From positions 1-32,417 of the forward strand of contig DATKXS010000154.1 of the NCBI GenBank assembly GCA_035528895.1: DNA of 32,417 bases, read 5' to 3'. The DNA is from UBA8522 sp035528895. GTDB lineage: Bacteria; Acidobacteriota; Aminicenantia; Aminicenantales; UBA8522. The notes under the pieces were generated by a model. It saw nothing but the letters and a program-made list of their open reading frames with translations. It ran no database searches and was not told the origin of the DNA. Positions 7,341 to 15,056 of this stretch are shown here, one piece after another; within the stretch, counting starts at the first letter, position 1, and each line of letters opens with the position of its first letter. Position numbers and translations under genes: made by a program.

Positions 7341-8905
7341 CCGCCCATCATCTGGTCGATGGTGATATTGTGGTTCCTCAAATTCGTGCCCATGGCCTTC
7401 TCCAGGCTGGACACGGAGATGATAAAATCGACAATGGCCCGCAGCTCGGAACTCCGGGCGTTGCTGAGGTCTCTCTGGTAGGTGAGGACGATGAAGTTCG
7501 TGCTCAACCCGACCTTGAGCTTTTCTTCTTCCGCCTGAAGTTTTTTCTCCGCCAGCTCCCGGGCCACCCGGTAGGACTGGACTCTCTTGTAGTTCGTTTC
7601 TACGTTCCTGACGCCGTTCCGGATCTCCAGATAGATCGTCTGCTCCTGGTTCTTCAAACGCAGCATGGCCTGCTCCAGGTTGAGCTTGGCCTGGGTGTAG
7701 GCGGCCCGTGAGACCAAGGAGTTCAAGGGGATGTCCAGGGTCAGTCCCACGGACCAGTTCCTGTACTTGAAACCGAGGGCATCGCCCACGGCTCCCCCGA
7801 GCCCTCCGGGAACTATGCCGACGATCTTTCCGGTGAGGGGATTGTTGTTCTCGTAGATGATCTGATCCCCCGAGATGCCCGGGCTCCAATAAGAAGCCGT
7901 CAGGCTGAGGTCGGGGAAGAGCTGATTCTTGGCATAGCTCACGGTCAAGTCCTGGCTCTTCAGGCCGACCCGGAGGGACTTGAGCTCCGGCCGGTTCTCC
8001 AGGGCCGTCATCAAGGCCTCGTCAACGTCGATCTGCCGCTCGACGAACTTCGGCGCGTCGAGGGGCTTGATGGGCAGCGCCAACTTCATCTCCTCCTCGG
8101 GAAGGTTGATGATCGTCCGCAGCCGGTCCTCGTTATTCTTCACCTCGGCTTCCGCGCTGAGGATTTCGGCCTCGCGGGTCGCCACCTCGGCCTGGGCGCT
8201 CAGGATCTCGATCGGAGCCAGCGTTCCGACCTCCACCGCCCTCTGGTTCTTGGCCAGGAGGTCCCGGGCCAGATCCAGGGCCTGTTGCCGCACCTTGAGG
8301 TTATCGATGCTGTAGGCCAGGTTCCAGTACGCCTGGGTGACCAAGTCGATGACATCCGCGACCGTGGCCTCCAAGTCGTTCTGGGAGATCTCATAATTGT
8401 TCTGGCTGATGTGGATATCATAGTTGGTCATCTTGGCCCCGAAGCCCTTGAGGAGCGGCTGCTGGAAATCAAGGCGCAGGGTGCTGCTGTAGCGTGGGTT
8501 GACCGTCTGGAATTTGCTGGTCGTAAAATTCCTGTAATTGGCGAGAGAGGCGCCGAATCTGCCGCCGGTCGGAAGGAGCTGCGTCGCCTGAGCATCATAG
8601 CTATAATATTGTGTTTGCACCTGCTCAGCGGCGTCGAGCCAGGAAAAAGATGCGGCATTGGTGTCCCGCTTGTCGTAGCCGATGGCCAAAGTGGGCAGAT
8701 ATTTTTCTTTGGCTTTTTTCACCGCCAGGCTATCGATTTCGGGAGTTAAAACCTGGATGGCCACGCCGTAGTTGTTTTTCAGGGTACGGAGGATCGCATC
8801 CTCCAGGGTCAGGGCAAAAACGTCCTCTTTCTTTTCCTGTGCCCAGGCCAGGCTGGAACTCAAAAGAATCGCGATCGCAATTAAATAGGCTATTCGTCGG
8901 AACAT
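7334..8905 (-). CDS. TolC-like outer-membrane efflux channel protein
   Basis: 523 residues. Signal peptide (MFRRIAYLIAIAILLSSSLAWA) followed by two OEP-type repeats of long helices, seen in segments such as VADVIDLVTQAYWNLAYSID, EILSAQAEVATREAEILSAE and AAYTQAKLNLEQAMLRLKNQ. It should form the trimeric tunnel that takes substrates from the MacA/MacB pump across the outer membrane. Last gene of the efflux operon, 73 nt after the permease; a strong AGGAGG lies 6 nt before the ATG. The substrate cannot be deduced from sequence. Confidence 0.9.
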   Translation of the reverse strand: MFRRIAYLIAIAILLSSSLAWAQEKKEDVFALTLEDAILRTLKNNYGVAIQVLTPEIDSLAVKKAKEKYLPTLAIGYDKRDTNAASFSWLDAAEQVQTQYYSYDAQATQLLPTGGRFGASLANYRNFTTSKFQTVNPRYSSTLRLDFQQPLLKGFGAKMTNYDIHISQNNYEISQNDLEATVADVIDLVTQAYWNLAYSIDNLKVRQQALDLARDLLAKNQRAVEVGTLAPIEILSAQAEVATREAEILSAEAEVKNNEDRLRTIINLPEEEMKLALPIKPLDAPKFVERQIDVDEALMTALENRPELKSLRVGLKSQDLTVSYAKNQLFPDLSLTASYWSPGISGDQIIYENNNPLTGKIVGIVPGGLGGAVGDALGFKYRNWSVGLTLDIPLNSLVSRAAYTQAKLNLEQAMLRLKNQEQTIYLEIRNGVRNVETNYKRVQSYRVARELAEKKLQAEEEKLKVGLSTNFIVLTYQRDLSNARSSELRAIVDFIISVSSLEKAMGTNLRNHNITIDQMMGGR

Positions 8906-8978
8906 GCAAAACCTCCTACTTCAGGTGTTTATTCATATATACGTTTATTCTTGTGTTTCCGTTCTGTGGATATGTCCA

Positions 8979-10205
8979 TTATTCGTAGCGCAATGCTTCG
9001 ATGGGGTCCAGCCGCGAGGCCTTGCGGGCCGGGTAGAACCCGAAAAAGATGCCGACCGAGGCGGCGAAGACAAAGGCCAGGATGATCGCCCCGGGTGAGA
9101 CCGCCGTCTTGAACTGGGAGAAGGTCTTGACGTAAACGAGAAGCTTGGACAGGCCGACGCCGAAAAGGACCCCGATCAGCCCTCCAAGGACGCTCAAAAC
9201 AACGGCTTCGGTCAGGAATTGAAGCAGGATATCCTTCTGCTGGGCCCCGACGGCCATGCGGATCCCGATCTCCCGGATCCTTTCGGTCACCGAAACGAGC
9301 ATGATGTTCATGATGCCGATCCCGCCGACAAGCAGCGAGATCGAGGCGATGCTGCCCAGCAGAATGGTCATGATCTGGGTGGCCTGGGCCGCCCCTTCGG
9401 CGATCTCGGCCATGTTCCGGACCTGGAAGTCGTCGTCGGCGCCGGGAGCGATCCGATGCCGGATCCTGAGCAGTTCTTCTATCTGGGTCTGCGCCTCTTC
9501 CGTCCTTTTAGCGGACACGGCCGAGATGTCGATCGAAGAGATATATTCCTGTCCGGTCAGCCGTTTCATGACGGTGGTGTAGGGAACGGTCATCATATCG
9601 TCCCGGTTGAACCAGCCGCCGGATTCCCCCTTGGATTTGAGGACGCCGATGACCCGGAAAGGGATGGACTTGACCCGGACGATCTGGCCGATGGCGTCCT
9701 CGTCTTCGAAGAGGCTCTTTTTCACTTCGCTGCCCAGGACGCAGACCTTGGCGGCCGTCCTCACCTGGCTCTCGTCAAAATACGTCCCCTGCTCAACCGG
9801 CCAGTTCCGGACCTCGGGGTACATAGCTCCGGTCCCTTGGATAGAGGTGTTCCAATTCTTGTTCCCATAGACGGTCTGGGCTCTCGTGCTGACTGAAGGC
9901 GAGGTGTACTGGACGGCGTCGCACTGCTGCTCGATGGCGACGGCATCCTCCGGCTTGAGGGTGTTGAAGCCGCCGAACCCGGAATGAACTCCACCTCGGC
10001 TCCGGCTTCCCGGCGAGACAAAAAGCAGGTTGGTCCCCATGGAAGCGAAGCGGTCCTCGACACCCTGCTTGGCCCCTTCGCCGATGCTGACCATCGAGAT
10101 GACCGCCCCGACACCGATGATGATGCCCAGCGCGGTCAGGAAAGACCGCATCTTATTCCGACCGAGCGCCCGCAGGGCGACTCGGCTTGTCCGCATGATG
10201 TTCAT
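8979..10205 (-). CDS. MacB-like ABC transporter permease
   Basis: 408 residues. N-terminal membrane segment preceded by SRVALRALGRNKMRSFLTAL and followed by GIIIGVGAVISMVSIGEGA, a large periplasmic MacB_PCD domain, then three membrane helices in the FtsX-like core (SIASISLLVGGIGIMNIMLV, ERIREIGIRMAVGA, and a last helix before FYPARKASRLDPIEALRYE). The type-VII ABC fold drives export by mechanotransmission across the periplasm rather than membrane flipping. The start at 10205 overlaps the ATPase stop by 4 nt and has an AGGAG site; an 11-codon upstream extension of the frame is not needed. Unlike E. coli MacB, the ATPase is a separate polypeptide. Confidence 0.93.
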   Translation of the reverse strand: MNIMRTSRVALRALGRNKMRSFLTALGIIIGVGAVISMVSIGEGAKQGVEDRFASMGTNLLFVSPGSRSRGGVHSGFGGFNTLKPEDAVAIEQQCDAVQYTSPSVSTRAQTVYGNKNWNTSIQGTGAMYPEVRNWPVEQGTYFDESQVRTAAKVCVLGSEVKKSLFEDEDAIGQIVRVKSIPFRVIGVLKSKGESGGWFNRDDMMTVPYTTVMKRLTGQEYISSIDISAVSAKRTEEAQTQIEELLRIRHRIAPGADDDFQVRNMAEIAEGAAQATQIMTILLGSIASISLLVGGIGIMNIMLVSVTERIREIGIRMAVGAQQKDILLQFLTEAVVLSVLGGLIGVLFGVGLSKLLVYVKTFSQFKTAVSPGAIILAFVFAASVGIFFGFYPARKASRLDPIEALRYE

Positions 10206-10936
10206 GGTCGCGACTCCTTTCCGGCAGACTCCTCGCACCCTTCACCGTTGCTCTCTTCCTTAATGATCTCGCCGTCCCTGATGTAGATCCTTTTTCTGGC
10301 AAAACAGGCGATGTCGGGCTCGTGCGTCACCATCACCATGGTGATCCTTTTTTCCTGGTTAAGCCGGCTGAAGATGTTTATGATCTCCAGACTGGTTTTC
10401 GTGTCTAGATTCCCGGTCGGCTCATCCGCCAGGATCAAGGTGGGGTTGTTCAGCAGCGCCCGGGCGATGGCCACCCTCTGCTGCTCCCCTCCCGAAAGCT
10501 GATTGGTCTTGTGGTAGGCGCGGTCCTTCAGTCCGACGGATTCCAAAGCCTGGAGGGCCATCTCCACCCGCTGCTTGGAGTGGATGTGGGAAGAATAGAG
10601 AAGAGGAAGCTCGACATTCTCGAGGGCCGTTGTCCGGGGGAGGAGGTTGAAAGTCTGGAAAACGAAACCAATTTTCTGGTTACGAATCCGGGCCAGCTTG
10701 TCCCGGTCGAACGTAGAGACCTCCTCGCCTTCCAGGAAATACCTGCCCGAAGTCGGCCGGTCCAGACAGCCGATGATGTTCATCAGGGTCGATTTGCCCG
10801 ATCCTGAGGCCCCCATGATAGCCAGGAATTCTCCGGCTTCAACCTCGTAGGAAATGCCGCGGAGCGCCCGGACCTCTGTCTCGCCGATCTTATACACCTT
10901 GACCAGGTTCTCCAGCCGTATGATAGGAGTGGCCAT
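10202..10936 (-). CDS. MacB-like ABC transporter ATP-binding protein
   Basis: 244 residues, LolD/MacB class. Walker A GASGSGKSTL, Q-loop in VFQTFNLLPR, signature LSGGEQQRVAIARAL, Walker B LILADEPTGNLD and the switch His in VMVTHEPD are all intact. It powers the adjacent permease. Start ATG lies 34 nt after the adaptor gene; the end overlaps the permease start by 4 nt. The C-terminal tail of about 20 residues is charged (EESNGEGCEESAGKESRP) and probably dispensable. Confidence 0.95.
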   Translation of the reverse strand: MATPIIRLENLVKVYKIGETEVRALRGISYEVEAGEFLAIMGASGSGKSTLMNIIGCLDRPTSGRYFLEGEEVSTFDRDKLARIRNQKIGFVFQTFNLLPRTTALENVELPLLYSSHIHSKQRVEMALQALESVGLKDRAYHKTNQLSGGEQQRVAIARALLNNPTLILADEPTGNLDTKTSLEIINIFSRLNQEKRITMVMVTHEPDIACFARKRIYIRDGEIIKEESNGEGCEESAGKESRP

Positions 10937-10970
10937 CTTGCTTTCCTTTGCAGCCTTGAAAGGTCTCAGC

Positions 10971-12353
10971 CTACCGGCCGACGAACATCATCCGCTGCGG
11001 GCTGGGGCCGGACTGGGAAGCGGACGCCGTCTGGCCGGTTTGCAGGCCGATGATAACTTCCTGCCCTTCCTTGAGGTCGCTGCGCAGGATCTCGGTGTAG
11101 GAATTGTCCGTGACGCCCGGCCGGATAAAGACGACATTGAGTTTATGATTCTCGTCGAGATACCAGACCATCGAAGGCCGACGCACCCGCGTTCCGGACG
11201 CCTGTCCGGGCATGCCGCCTCCCTGGGAGAACATCGTCGTCTGCACTCCGCTGCCTCCGGCACCCTGGGCCGGCTGCTGGCCGCTCCCGGAGCCCGGAGT
11301 CTGCGTGCTCGGTTCCCGCCCGCCTTCGGCTTTCCGTTGGGCCATCATCCTCTCTCCGGCTTCCTTCATGATTTTGGCCAGCTCCTCGGCGGGAAGCGTC
11401 GGAATGAACCGCAGGGCCGCATTCGGAACGCGGAGCACGTCCTTGGCCTCGCCGGTGATGATGGTCACCGTGGCGGTCATGCCCGGCCTCAGCTTCATCC
11501 CGGGATTATCCACCGCCACGATCGTCGTATAGGTCACCACATTCGAGGTGACGGTCGGGGAATAGCGGACCTGCCGGACGACACCGTTGAAGGAATTGTT
11601 GGGGAAGGCGTCGACGGTGAAGCGCACCTTCTGGCTTTCCTGGATCCGGCCGACATCGGCCTCATCGACGTCGCACTCGACCTGCATCTTGCTCAGGTCG
11701 TTGGCGATCTCGAAGATCTTGGGAGCCGTAAAGCTGGCCTGGACCGTCTGGCCGACGTTCATGTTCCGGGAGATGACGATCCCGTCGATCGGCGAGCGGA
11801 TGATGGCGTAGCTGAGGTCGAGTTTGCTCGACTCCAGCTGCGACTTGGCCTGCTCGACGCTGGATTCGGCCCTCTGCACGTCGGTCTTGGCGCCGAGGTA
11901 GTTGGCCTCGGAAATATCCCTTTCTTCATAAGAGATCAGGTCTTTCTCGAAGAGACGCAGGGCTCTCTCGTACTGCTTCTGGAGGTTGTCCAGCGTGACC
12001 TTGGCTTTTTCGAGCGACGCCTGGGCGCTCATGAAGTTCGCCTGGTTCTGGTTCACCCGGTTCTGGAAAGTGGACAGATCGAGCTCGGCGAGGATCTGGC
12101 CCTGCTTGACCATAGAGTTGTAATCCACATAGAGGTTGGCGATCTTCCCCGACACCTGGCTCCCGACCTCCACCATGGTGATCGGGTTGACCGTTCCGGA
12201 TGTCGTGATCACGGCTTCAATATTTCCCTTGGCGATCTTTTCCGTCCGGTACTTGACCTGGCCGTTCTTGCCGTCCTTGAAGACGGTCAGGCCGAGGATC
12301 ACCCCGGTGATGACCACCAGAACGATGATTGCAATGATGATCTTCTTCTTCAT
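10971..12353 (-). CDS. MacA-like periplasmic adaptor (HlyD/RND family)
   Basis: 460 residues. A single N-terminal membrane helix (about 4-24), a lipoyl-like half (VEVGSQVSGKIANLYVDYNS), a long alpha-helical hairpin (about 85-180, FMSAQASLEKAKVTLDNLQ and SSVEQAKSQLESSKLDLSYA), the second lipoyl half (IRSPIDGIVISRNMNVGQTV) and beta-barrel and membrane-proximal domains. It links the MacB-like pump to the outer-membrane channel. A Gly/Gln/Ser-rich, probably unfolded stretch of about 60 residues (around 345-405) interrupts the membrane-proximal domain; MacA homologues of this group often carry one. Its ATG overlaps the stop of the Spy/CpxP-like gene by 4 nt. Confidence 0.92.
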   Translation of the reverse strand: MKKKIIIAIIVLVVITGVILGLTVFKDGKNGQVKYRTEKIAKGNIEAVITTSGTVNPITMVEVGSQVSGKIANLYVDYNSMVKQGQILAELDLSTFQNRVNQNQANFMSAQASLEKAKVTLDNLQKQYERALRLFEKDLISYEERDISEANYLGAKTDVQRAESSVEQAKSQLESSKLDLSYAIIRSPIDGIVISRNMNVGQTVQASFTAPKIFEIANDLSKMQVECDVDEADVGRIQESQKVRFTVDAFPNNSFNGVVRQVRYSPTVTSNVVTYTTIVAVDNPGMKLRPGMTATVTIITGEAKDVLRVPNAALRFIPTLPAEELAKIMKEAGERMMAQRKAEGGREPSTQTPGSGSGQQPAQGAGGSGVQTTMFSQGGGMPGQASGTRVRRPSMVWYLDENHKLNVVFIRPGVTDNSYTEILRSDLKEGQEVIIGLQTGQTASASQSGPSPQRMMFVGR

Positions 12354-12796
12354 TTCACTTCTCCTTTGGGCTTCTCCGGCGAGCGTTCTCTTTCGGGGTT
12401 CCGACTCTTCTTTTCAGATTCTTTTTTACCCTTGTCCTGGTGTTGAGCGATGATGCTGTCCAGCTTTTGCTTCTGCTCAGGCGTCAACACGGCGTCGATC
12501 TGATCCTTGATTTCTGTTCGGATTGCGGAGAGCCGCTTGTGCATCTCCGTGTACAACTCTTTGAACTTGCCATCGTTGCTCTCAAAAATCTGCCGAATGC
12601 TCTCCTTTTGATCAGGGGAGAGGCCCAGTTCCCGGGCCATCTGCTCGAGGTCGGGAGGCTTCGGGGCGTCTCTTCTCGTCCGGTCGTGCTTCCGGGGGTG
12701 GAAAAAATCTCTTTCGCTGAAGATCCCTCCCAAGAGCCCGGCGGCGAAGGCCACCAACAGGGTAAGAACTAACCAGAGCCTGTATTTGTTCGGCAT
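12350..12796 (-). CDS. Membrane-anchored Spy/CpxP-like (LTXXQ) envelope-stress protein
   Basis: 148 residues: an N-terminal membrane helix (WLVLTLLVAFAAGLLGGIF), then a helical periplasmic domain with two LTXXQ-type motifs, LSPDQKESIRQIF and LTPEQKQKLDSII, and a Lys/Glu/Pro-rich tail. Spy, CpxP and the CnrX/ZraP group share this fold; they bind misfolded proteins or metals and act as sensors. Placed between the anti-sigma gene (5 nt away) and the adaptor gene (4-nt overlap), it may report envelope or metal stress to the anti-sigma factor, as CnrX does with CnrY/CnrH. That role is inferred from position. No clear metal-binding His/Cys set is visible apart from the short stretch FHPRKHD. Confidence 0.7.
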   Translation of the reverse strand: MPNKYRLWLVLTLLVAFAAGLLGGIFSERDFFHPRKHDRTRRDAPKPPDLEQMARELGLSPDQKESIRQIFESNDGKFKELYTEMHKRLSAIRTEIKDQIDAVLTPEQKQKLDSIIAQHQDKGKKESEKKSRNPERERSPEKPKGEVK

Positions 12797-12801
12797 GGTT
12801 T

Positions 12802-13287
12802 TTATCTCCTGCCACCATTCCTGTCTTCTACAGAAGCGAAGATCAGCATCATGTTCTTGTCTTCGGCCCTCTTCTGATTCAGGAGGCTGGCGGTCTCCGT
12901 CAGGGGATTCTCATTCTGGAGGAAAAGTCTCTCCGCCTGGCTCAGCTCCCGTGGCTCCTCCGGCGGGAAGAGGAGAATGCCGACGCCGAAGAGGAGGAAG
13001 ACGGCCAGACAAAAGGCGACCGCCCGGTGGGCCCACTTCAACCCGAAGAGGGCGGGCATCTCTTTTTCTTTTTCTTTGATCCTGGCCAGGAGGCGCTCCC
13101 GGAAATAGGGCAGCGGCTCGGGAGTGGAATCCGGCCGGAGAAGTCCGAGGATCGTCCGGTACTCCAGGTCCTTTCTCCGGCAGGAAGGACATCTTTCGAG
13201 ATGCCCTTGGAGTTGCGTCTTTTCCTCGGGCCCGAGTTTTGTGTCATAAGACCGCAGGAGAAAACGTTCGGTCTTTTTACAGTCCAT
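12802..13287 (-). CDS. Zinc-finger (zf-HC2) transmembrane anti-sigma factor
   Basis: 161 residues from the ATG at 13287, which has a strong GGAGGAG site; the frame stays open about 46 codons further up over the sigma gene. The N-terminal cytoplasmic domain has the HxxxCxxC zinc motif (HLERCPSCRR) typical of ZAS-type anti-sigma factors; one membrane helix (VAFCLAVFLLFGVGILLF) follows near residues 90-110, then a short periplasmic tail of about 50 residues. It should hold the adjacent ECF sigma factor inactive until an envelope signal arrives. It overlaps the sigma gene by 11 nt, implying coupled translation and matched stoichiometry. Confidence 0.82.
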   Translation of the reverse strand: MDCKKTERFLLRSYDTKLGPEEKTQLQGHLERCPSCRRKDLEYRTILGLLRPDSTPEPLPYFRERLLARIKEKEKEMPALFGLKWAHRAVAFCLAVFLLFGVGILLFPPEEPRELSQAERLFLQNENPLTETASLLNQKRAEDKNMMLIFASVEDRNGGRR

Positions 13288-13849
13288 TGTCTCCTCCTTC
13301 ATAGCCCAAGCGTGCCGCCAATTTCTCCCGCAGCTTCTGCCTCGCCCGATGGAGCCGCGAGTCCACCGTCCCGGGCGAAAGGTCGAGAATCCGGGAGATG
13401 TCCTCGTAAGACATTCCCTCGACATCCCTCAGGGTCACGATGTTCCGATACTTCTCCGGCAGACGTCCGAGGGCCGCCAGGACGAGCGCCCGGCGCTCTT
13501 CTTCGGCCCGGATATCTTCCTGGCTCATGTCTTCGGCGGCCAACCTCTGCTCACCGACATCCTCGATGGACATGTCCCTCAGCCGGCTCCGGTTCTTCCG
13601 CAAGTAATCCTTGGCGTGGTTCACGGCGATCCGGTAAAGCCAAGTCCCGAACTCGGATCGGGCTTTGAACTTGGGCAGGGAAAAATAGGCCTTGATGAAA
13701 ACCTCCTGGGCCAGGTCATCGGCCGCCACCCGGTCCCGCGCGAACCCGTAAGCCAGACTGAACACCTTGCCTTTATACCTTTCGACCAAGACTCCGAAGG
13801 CCTCGCCGTCTCCAGTTTGAGACCGCCGGATGAGCTCTTTTTCGTCCAT
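13277..13849 (-). CDS. ECF-family RNA polymerase sigma factor (RpoE-like)
   Basis: 190 residues. Region 2 (about 10-80) holds DDLAQEVFIKAYFSLPKF and FGTWLYRIAVNHAKDYLRK; region 4 (about 125-180) holds LPEKYRNIVTLRDVEGMSYEDISRILD and the recognition helix SPGTVDSRLHRARQKLRE. The two regions are joined by a short acidic linker and region 3 is absent, as in all ECF factors. First gene of the efflux operon; a candidate promoter of the ECF type lies 35-64 nt upstream, suggesting positive autoregulation. Ribosome site before the ATG is poor, which may keep levels low. Confidence 0.95.
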   Translation of the reverse strand: MDEKELIRRSQTGDGEAFGVLVERYKGKVFSLAYGFARDRVAADDLAQEVFIKAYFSLPKFKARSEFGTWLYRIAVNHAKDYLRKNRSRLRDMSIEDVGEQRLAAEDMSQEDIRAEEERRALVLAALGRLPEKYRNIVTLRDVEGMSYEDISRILDLSPGTVDSRLHRARQKLREKLAARLGYEGGDNGL

Positions 13850-13883
13850 GCTTGAGCACTTCTCACAGGCCTCCGTACACCAT

Positions 13884-13913
13884 TTAGACGGAAGGCCGGG
13901 GGAAATTCTTCCC
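13884..13913 (-). promoter_or_regulatory. Candidate ECF-sigma promoter of the sigma/efflux operon
   Basis: Minus strand: -35 GGGAAGA (13913-13907), 16-nt spacer, -10 CGTCTAA (13890-13884), close to the common ECF pattern GGAAC-N16/17-CGTC. The start of transcription would be near 13877, about 28 nt before the sigma-factor ATG. The same spacing and hexamers occur at 18613-18642. Confidence 0.45.
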
Positions 13914-14002
13914 TGTTTATTTGTACAAATCGACCATCCCGGACGATGGTTTCAAATATGATCTGCCTTTGCGCTGAGTGGAAGTCGTTGGAAGGGAAGA
14001 GG

Positions 14003-14380
14003 CTATTTTTTTGTCGCTGTCCAGCCCACGGTTCCCATCTCGCCCAGATCCGCCGTTCCGGACATGGTCTGTCCTTCGACCGTCCCTTTGTAGACGATCG
14101 TCCTCTCTCCGCCGCCCGTGGAGCGCTTGATCGACCACTGGACGGCCTGGCCCTGGATGGTCCCTTCGCCGGTGGATTCGCCTCCCCGGGGACCCGTCAT
14201 GGTGACCGTGAGCTTCGTCCCCTCCTGGACGAACCTCGCGTCTATGGTCATCGGACCGCGCGGACTCTGGATGGTGAGTTGCCATCCGCCGCTGATGTCG
14301 GTCTCTTGAGCCACCGCCAGGGCCGTGCCGAAGGCCCACAGGAAGAAAATCAGGGAAAGAAGGCCTGTTTTGCGCATCAT
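14003..14380 (-). CDS. Small secreted beta-rich protein of unknown function
   Basis: 125 residues, starting at the first of two adjacent ATGs with an AAGGAG site. A signal peptide (LLSLIFFLWAFGTALAVAQ) precedes a domain of alternating strands rich in Gly and Thr (ISGGWQLTIQSPRGPMTIDA, GTKLTVTMTGPRGG, TGEGTIQGQAVQWS, GTVEGQTMSGTADLG). Domains of this look are common as lipocalin-like additions in Acidobacteria, and comparable segments precede exported amidohydrolases. No catalytic motif is visible. It stands alone with its own promoter; I do not recognise a named family. Confidence 0.65.
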   Translation of the reverse strand: MMRKTGLLSLIFFLWAFGTALAVAQETDISGGWQLTIQSPRGPMTIDARFVQEGTKLTVTMTGPRGGESTGEGTIQGQAVQWSIKRSTGGGERTIVYKGTVEGQTMSGTADLGEMGTVGWTATKK

Positions 14381-14398
14381 CTCGCTCCTTCGGGATAT

Positions 14399-14426
14399 AT
14401 TATACACCACTTTTTTTAGACAGCAA
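14399..14426 (-). promoter_or_regulatory. Sigma-70-type promoter for the small secreted protein
   Basis: Minus strand: -35 TTGCTG (14426-14421), 16-nt spacer, perfect -10 TATAAT (14404-14399). Predicted transcription start near 14392, about 12 nt before the ATG, just enough for the AAGGAG site. Confidence 0.45.
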
Positions 14427-14465
14427 GGCGAGGAGATCCTTGGGCAGGGCCGAACATCACCGCTG

Positions 14466-15056
14466 TCACTTGGCCTGAATTTCTCTTGTTTTTCGATAAT
14501 CCCCGGGGGAATCGATGTCGCGCAGGATCTCCGGGGTCGAGACGTGGACCTCCAGGATGTCCTCCGGATGCCCCCGGAGAAGCCCGCGGAGCCCGACATC
14601 GGGGGGGAGCGCCTCGACCTCCCGAAGGTATTTCAGGTCGAGGAGCAAAGGATGGCCTCGTTTCTTCCGATAAACGGGAACAACGAGTCCTTTTTTCTTC
14701 CGGCGGAACGATTCGACCAGGGAATCGATGACCCCGGCCGGAATTCCCGGCTGGTCGGCCAGGACCAGCACCGCCGCCCGGGCGGACCGGGGCAGCGAAC
14801 CGAGCCCGCACAGGACCGAGGAAAACATCCCTTTCCGGTATTCCCGGTTGATTACCTTTTTTACGGCGAAACCGTGAATCTTTTCTTCGATCTCCTTGCG
14901 GTGGCCTCCGAGGACGACCAGGGTCCTGTCGACGCTCGAGGCGACGACGGTCCGGACGACCGTCTCGATGATCGTCTCCTTTCCGTAGGGAAGGAGGAGC
15001 TTAGGCCGTCCCATCCGCCGGGATTCGCCGGCCGCCAGGACGACCGCCCAGATCAC
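14466..15056 (-). CDS. MocA/MobA-like molybdenum-cofactor nucleotidyltransferase
   Basis: 196 residues from a GTG whose bases overlap the XdhC stop (GTGA). The N-terminal signature VVLAAGESRRMGRPKLLLPYG is the nucleotide-binding loop of the MobA/MocA group; LVLADQPGI carries the metal-binding Asp; KKRGHPLLLD is the substrate-side RGHP motif seen in MocA. MocA adds CMP to molybdopterin for xanthine-dehydrogenase-type enzymes. The tight link to XdhC supports that role over MobA (GMP). No molybdenum hydroxylase subunit is in the window, so the client enzyme lies elsewhere. Confidence 0.8.
   Translation of the reverse strand: MIWAVVLAAGESRRMGRPKLLLPYGKETIIETVVRTVVASSVDRTLVVLGGHRKEIEEKIHGFAVKKVINREYRKGMFSSVLCGLGSLPRSARAAVLVLADQPGIPAGVIDSLVESFRRKKKGLVVPVYRKKRGHPLLLDLKYLREVEALPPDVGLRGLLRGHPEDILEVHVSTPEILRDIDSPGDYRKTREIQAK

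Noticed and set aside
7131..7889. Upstream extension of the GDSL hydrolase frame
   Set aside because: Out-of-frame reading of the tolC-like gene; no signal peptide or start would be usable and the encoded sequence is low complexity.
10854..12446. Long plus-strand open frame of about 530 codons
   Set aside because: It lies antisense to the MacA-like and neighbouring genes, is rich in Gly, Arg, His and Asp with no domain, and arises from the GC-rich codon pattern of the real genes.
13933..13950. ACCATC/GATGGT hairpin as a terminator of the small secreted protein gene
   Set aside because: The stem is short and no T-run follows on the minus strand.
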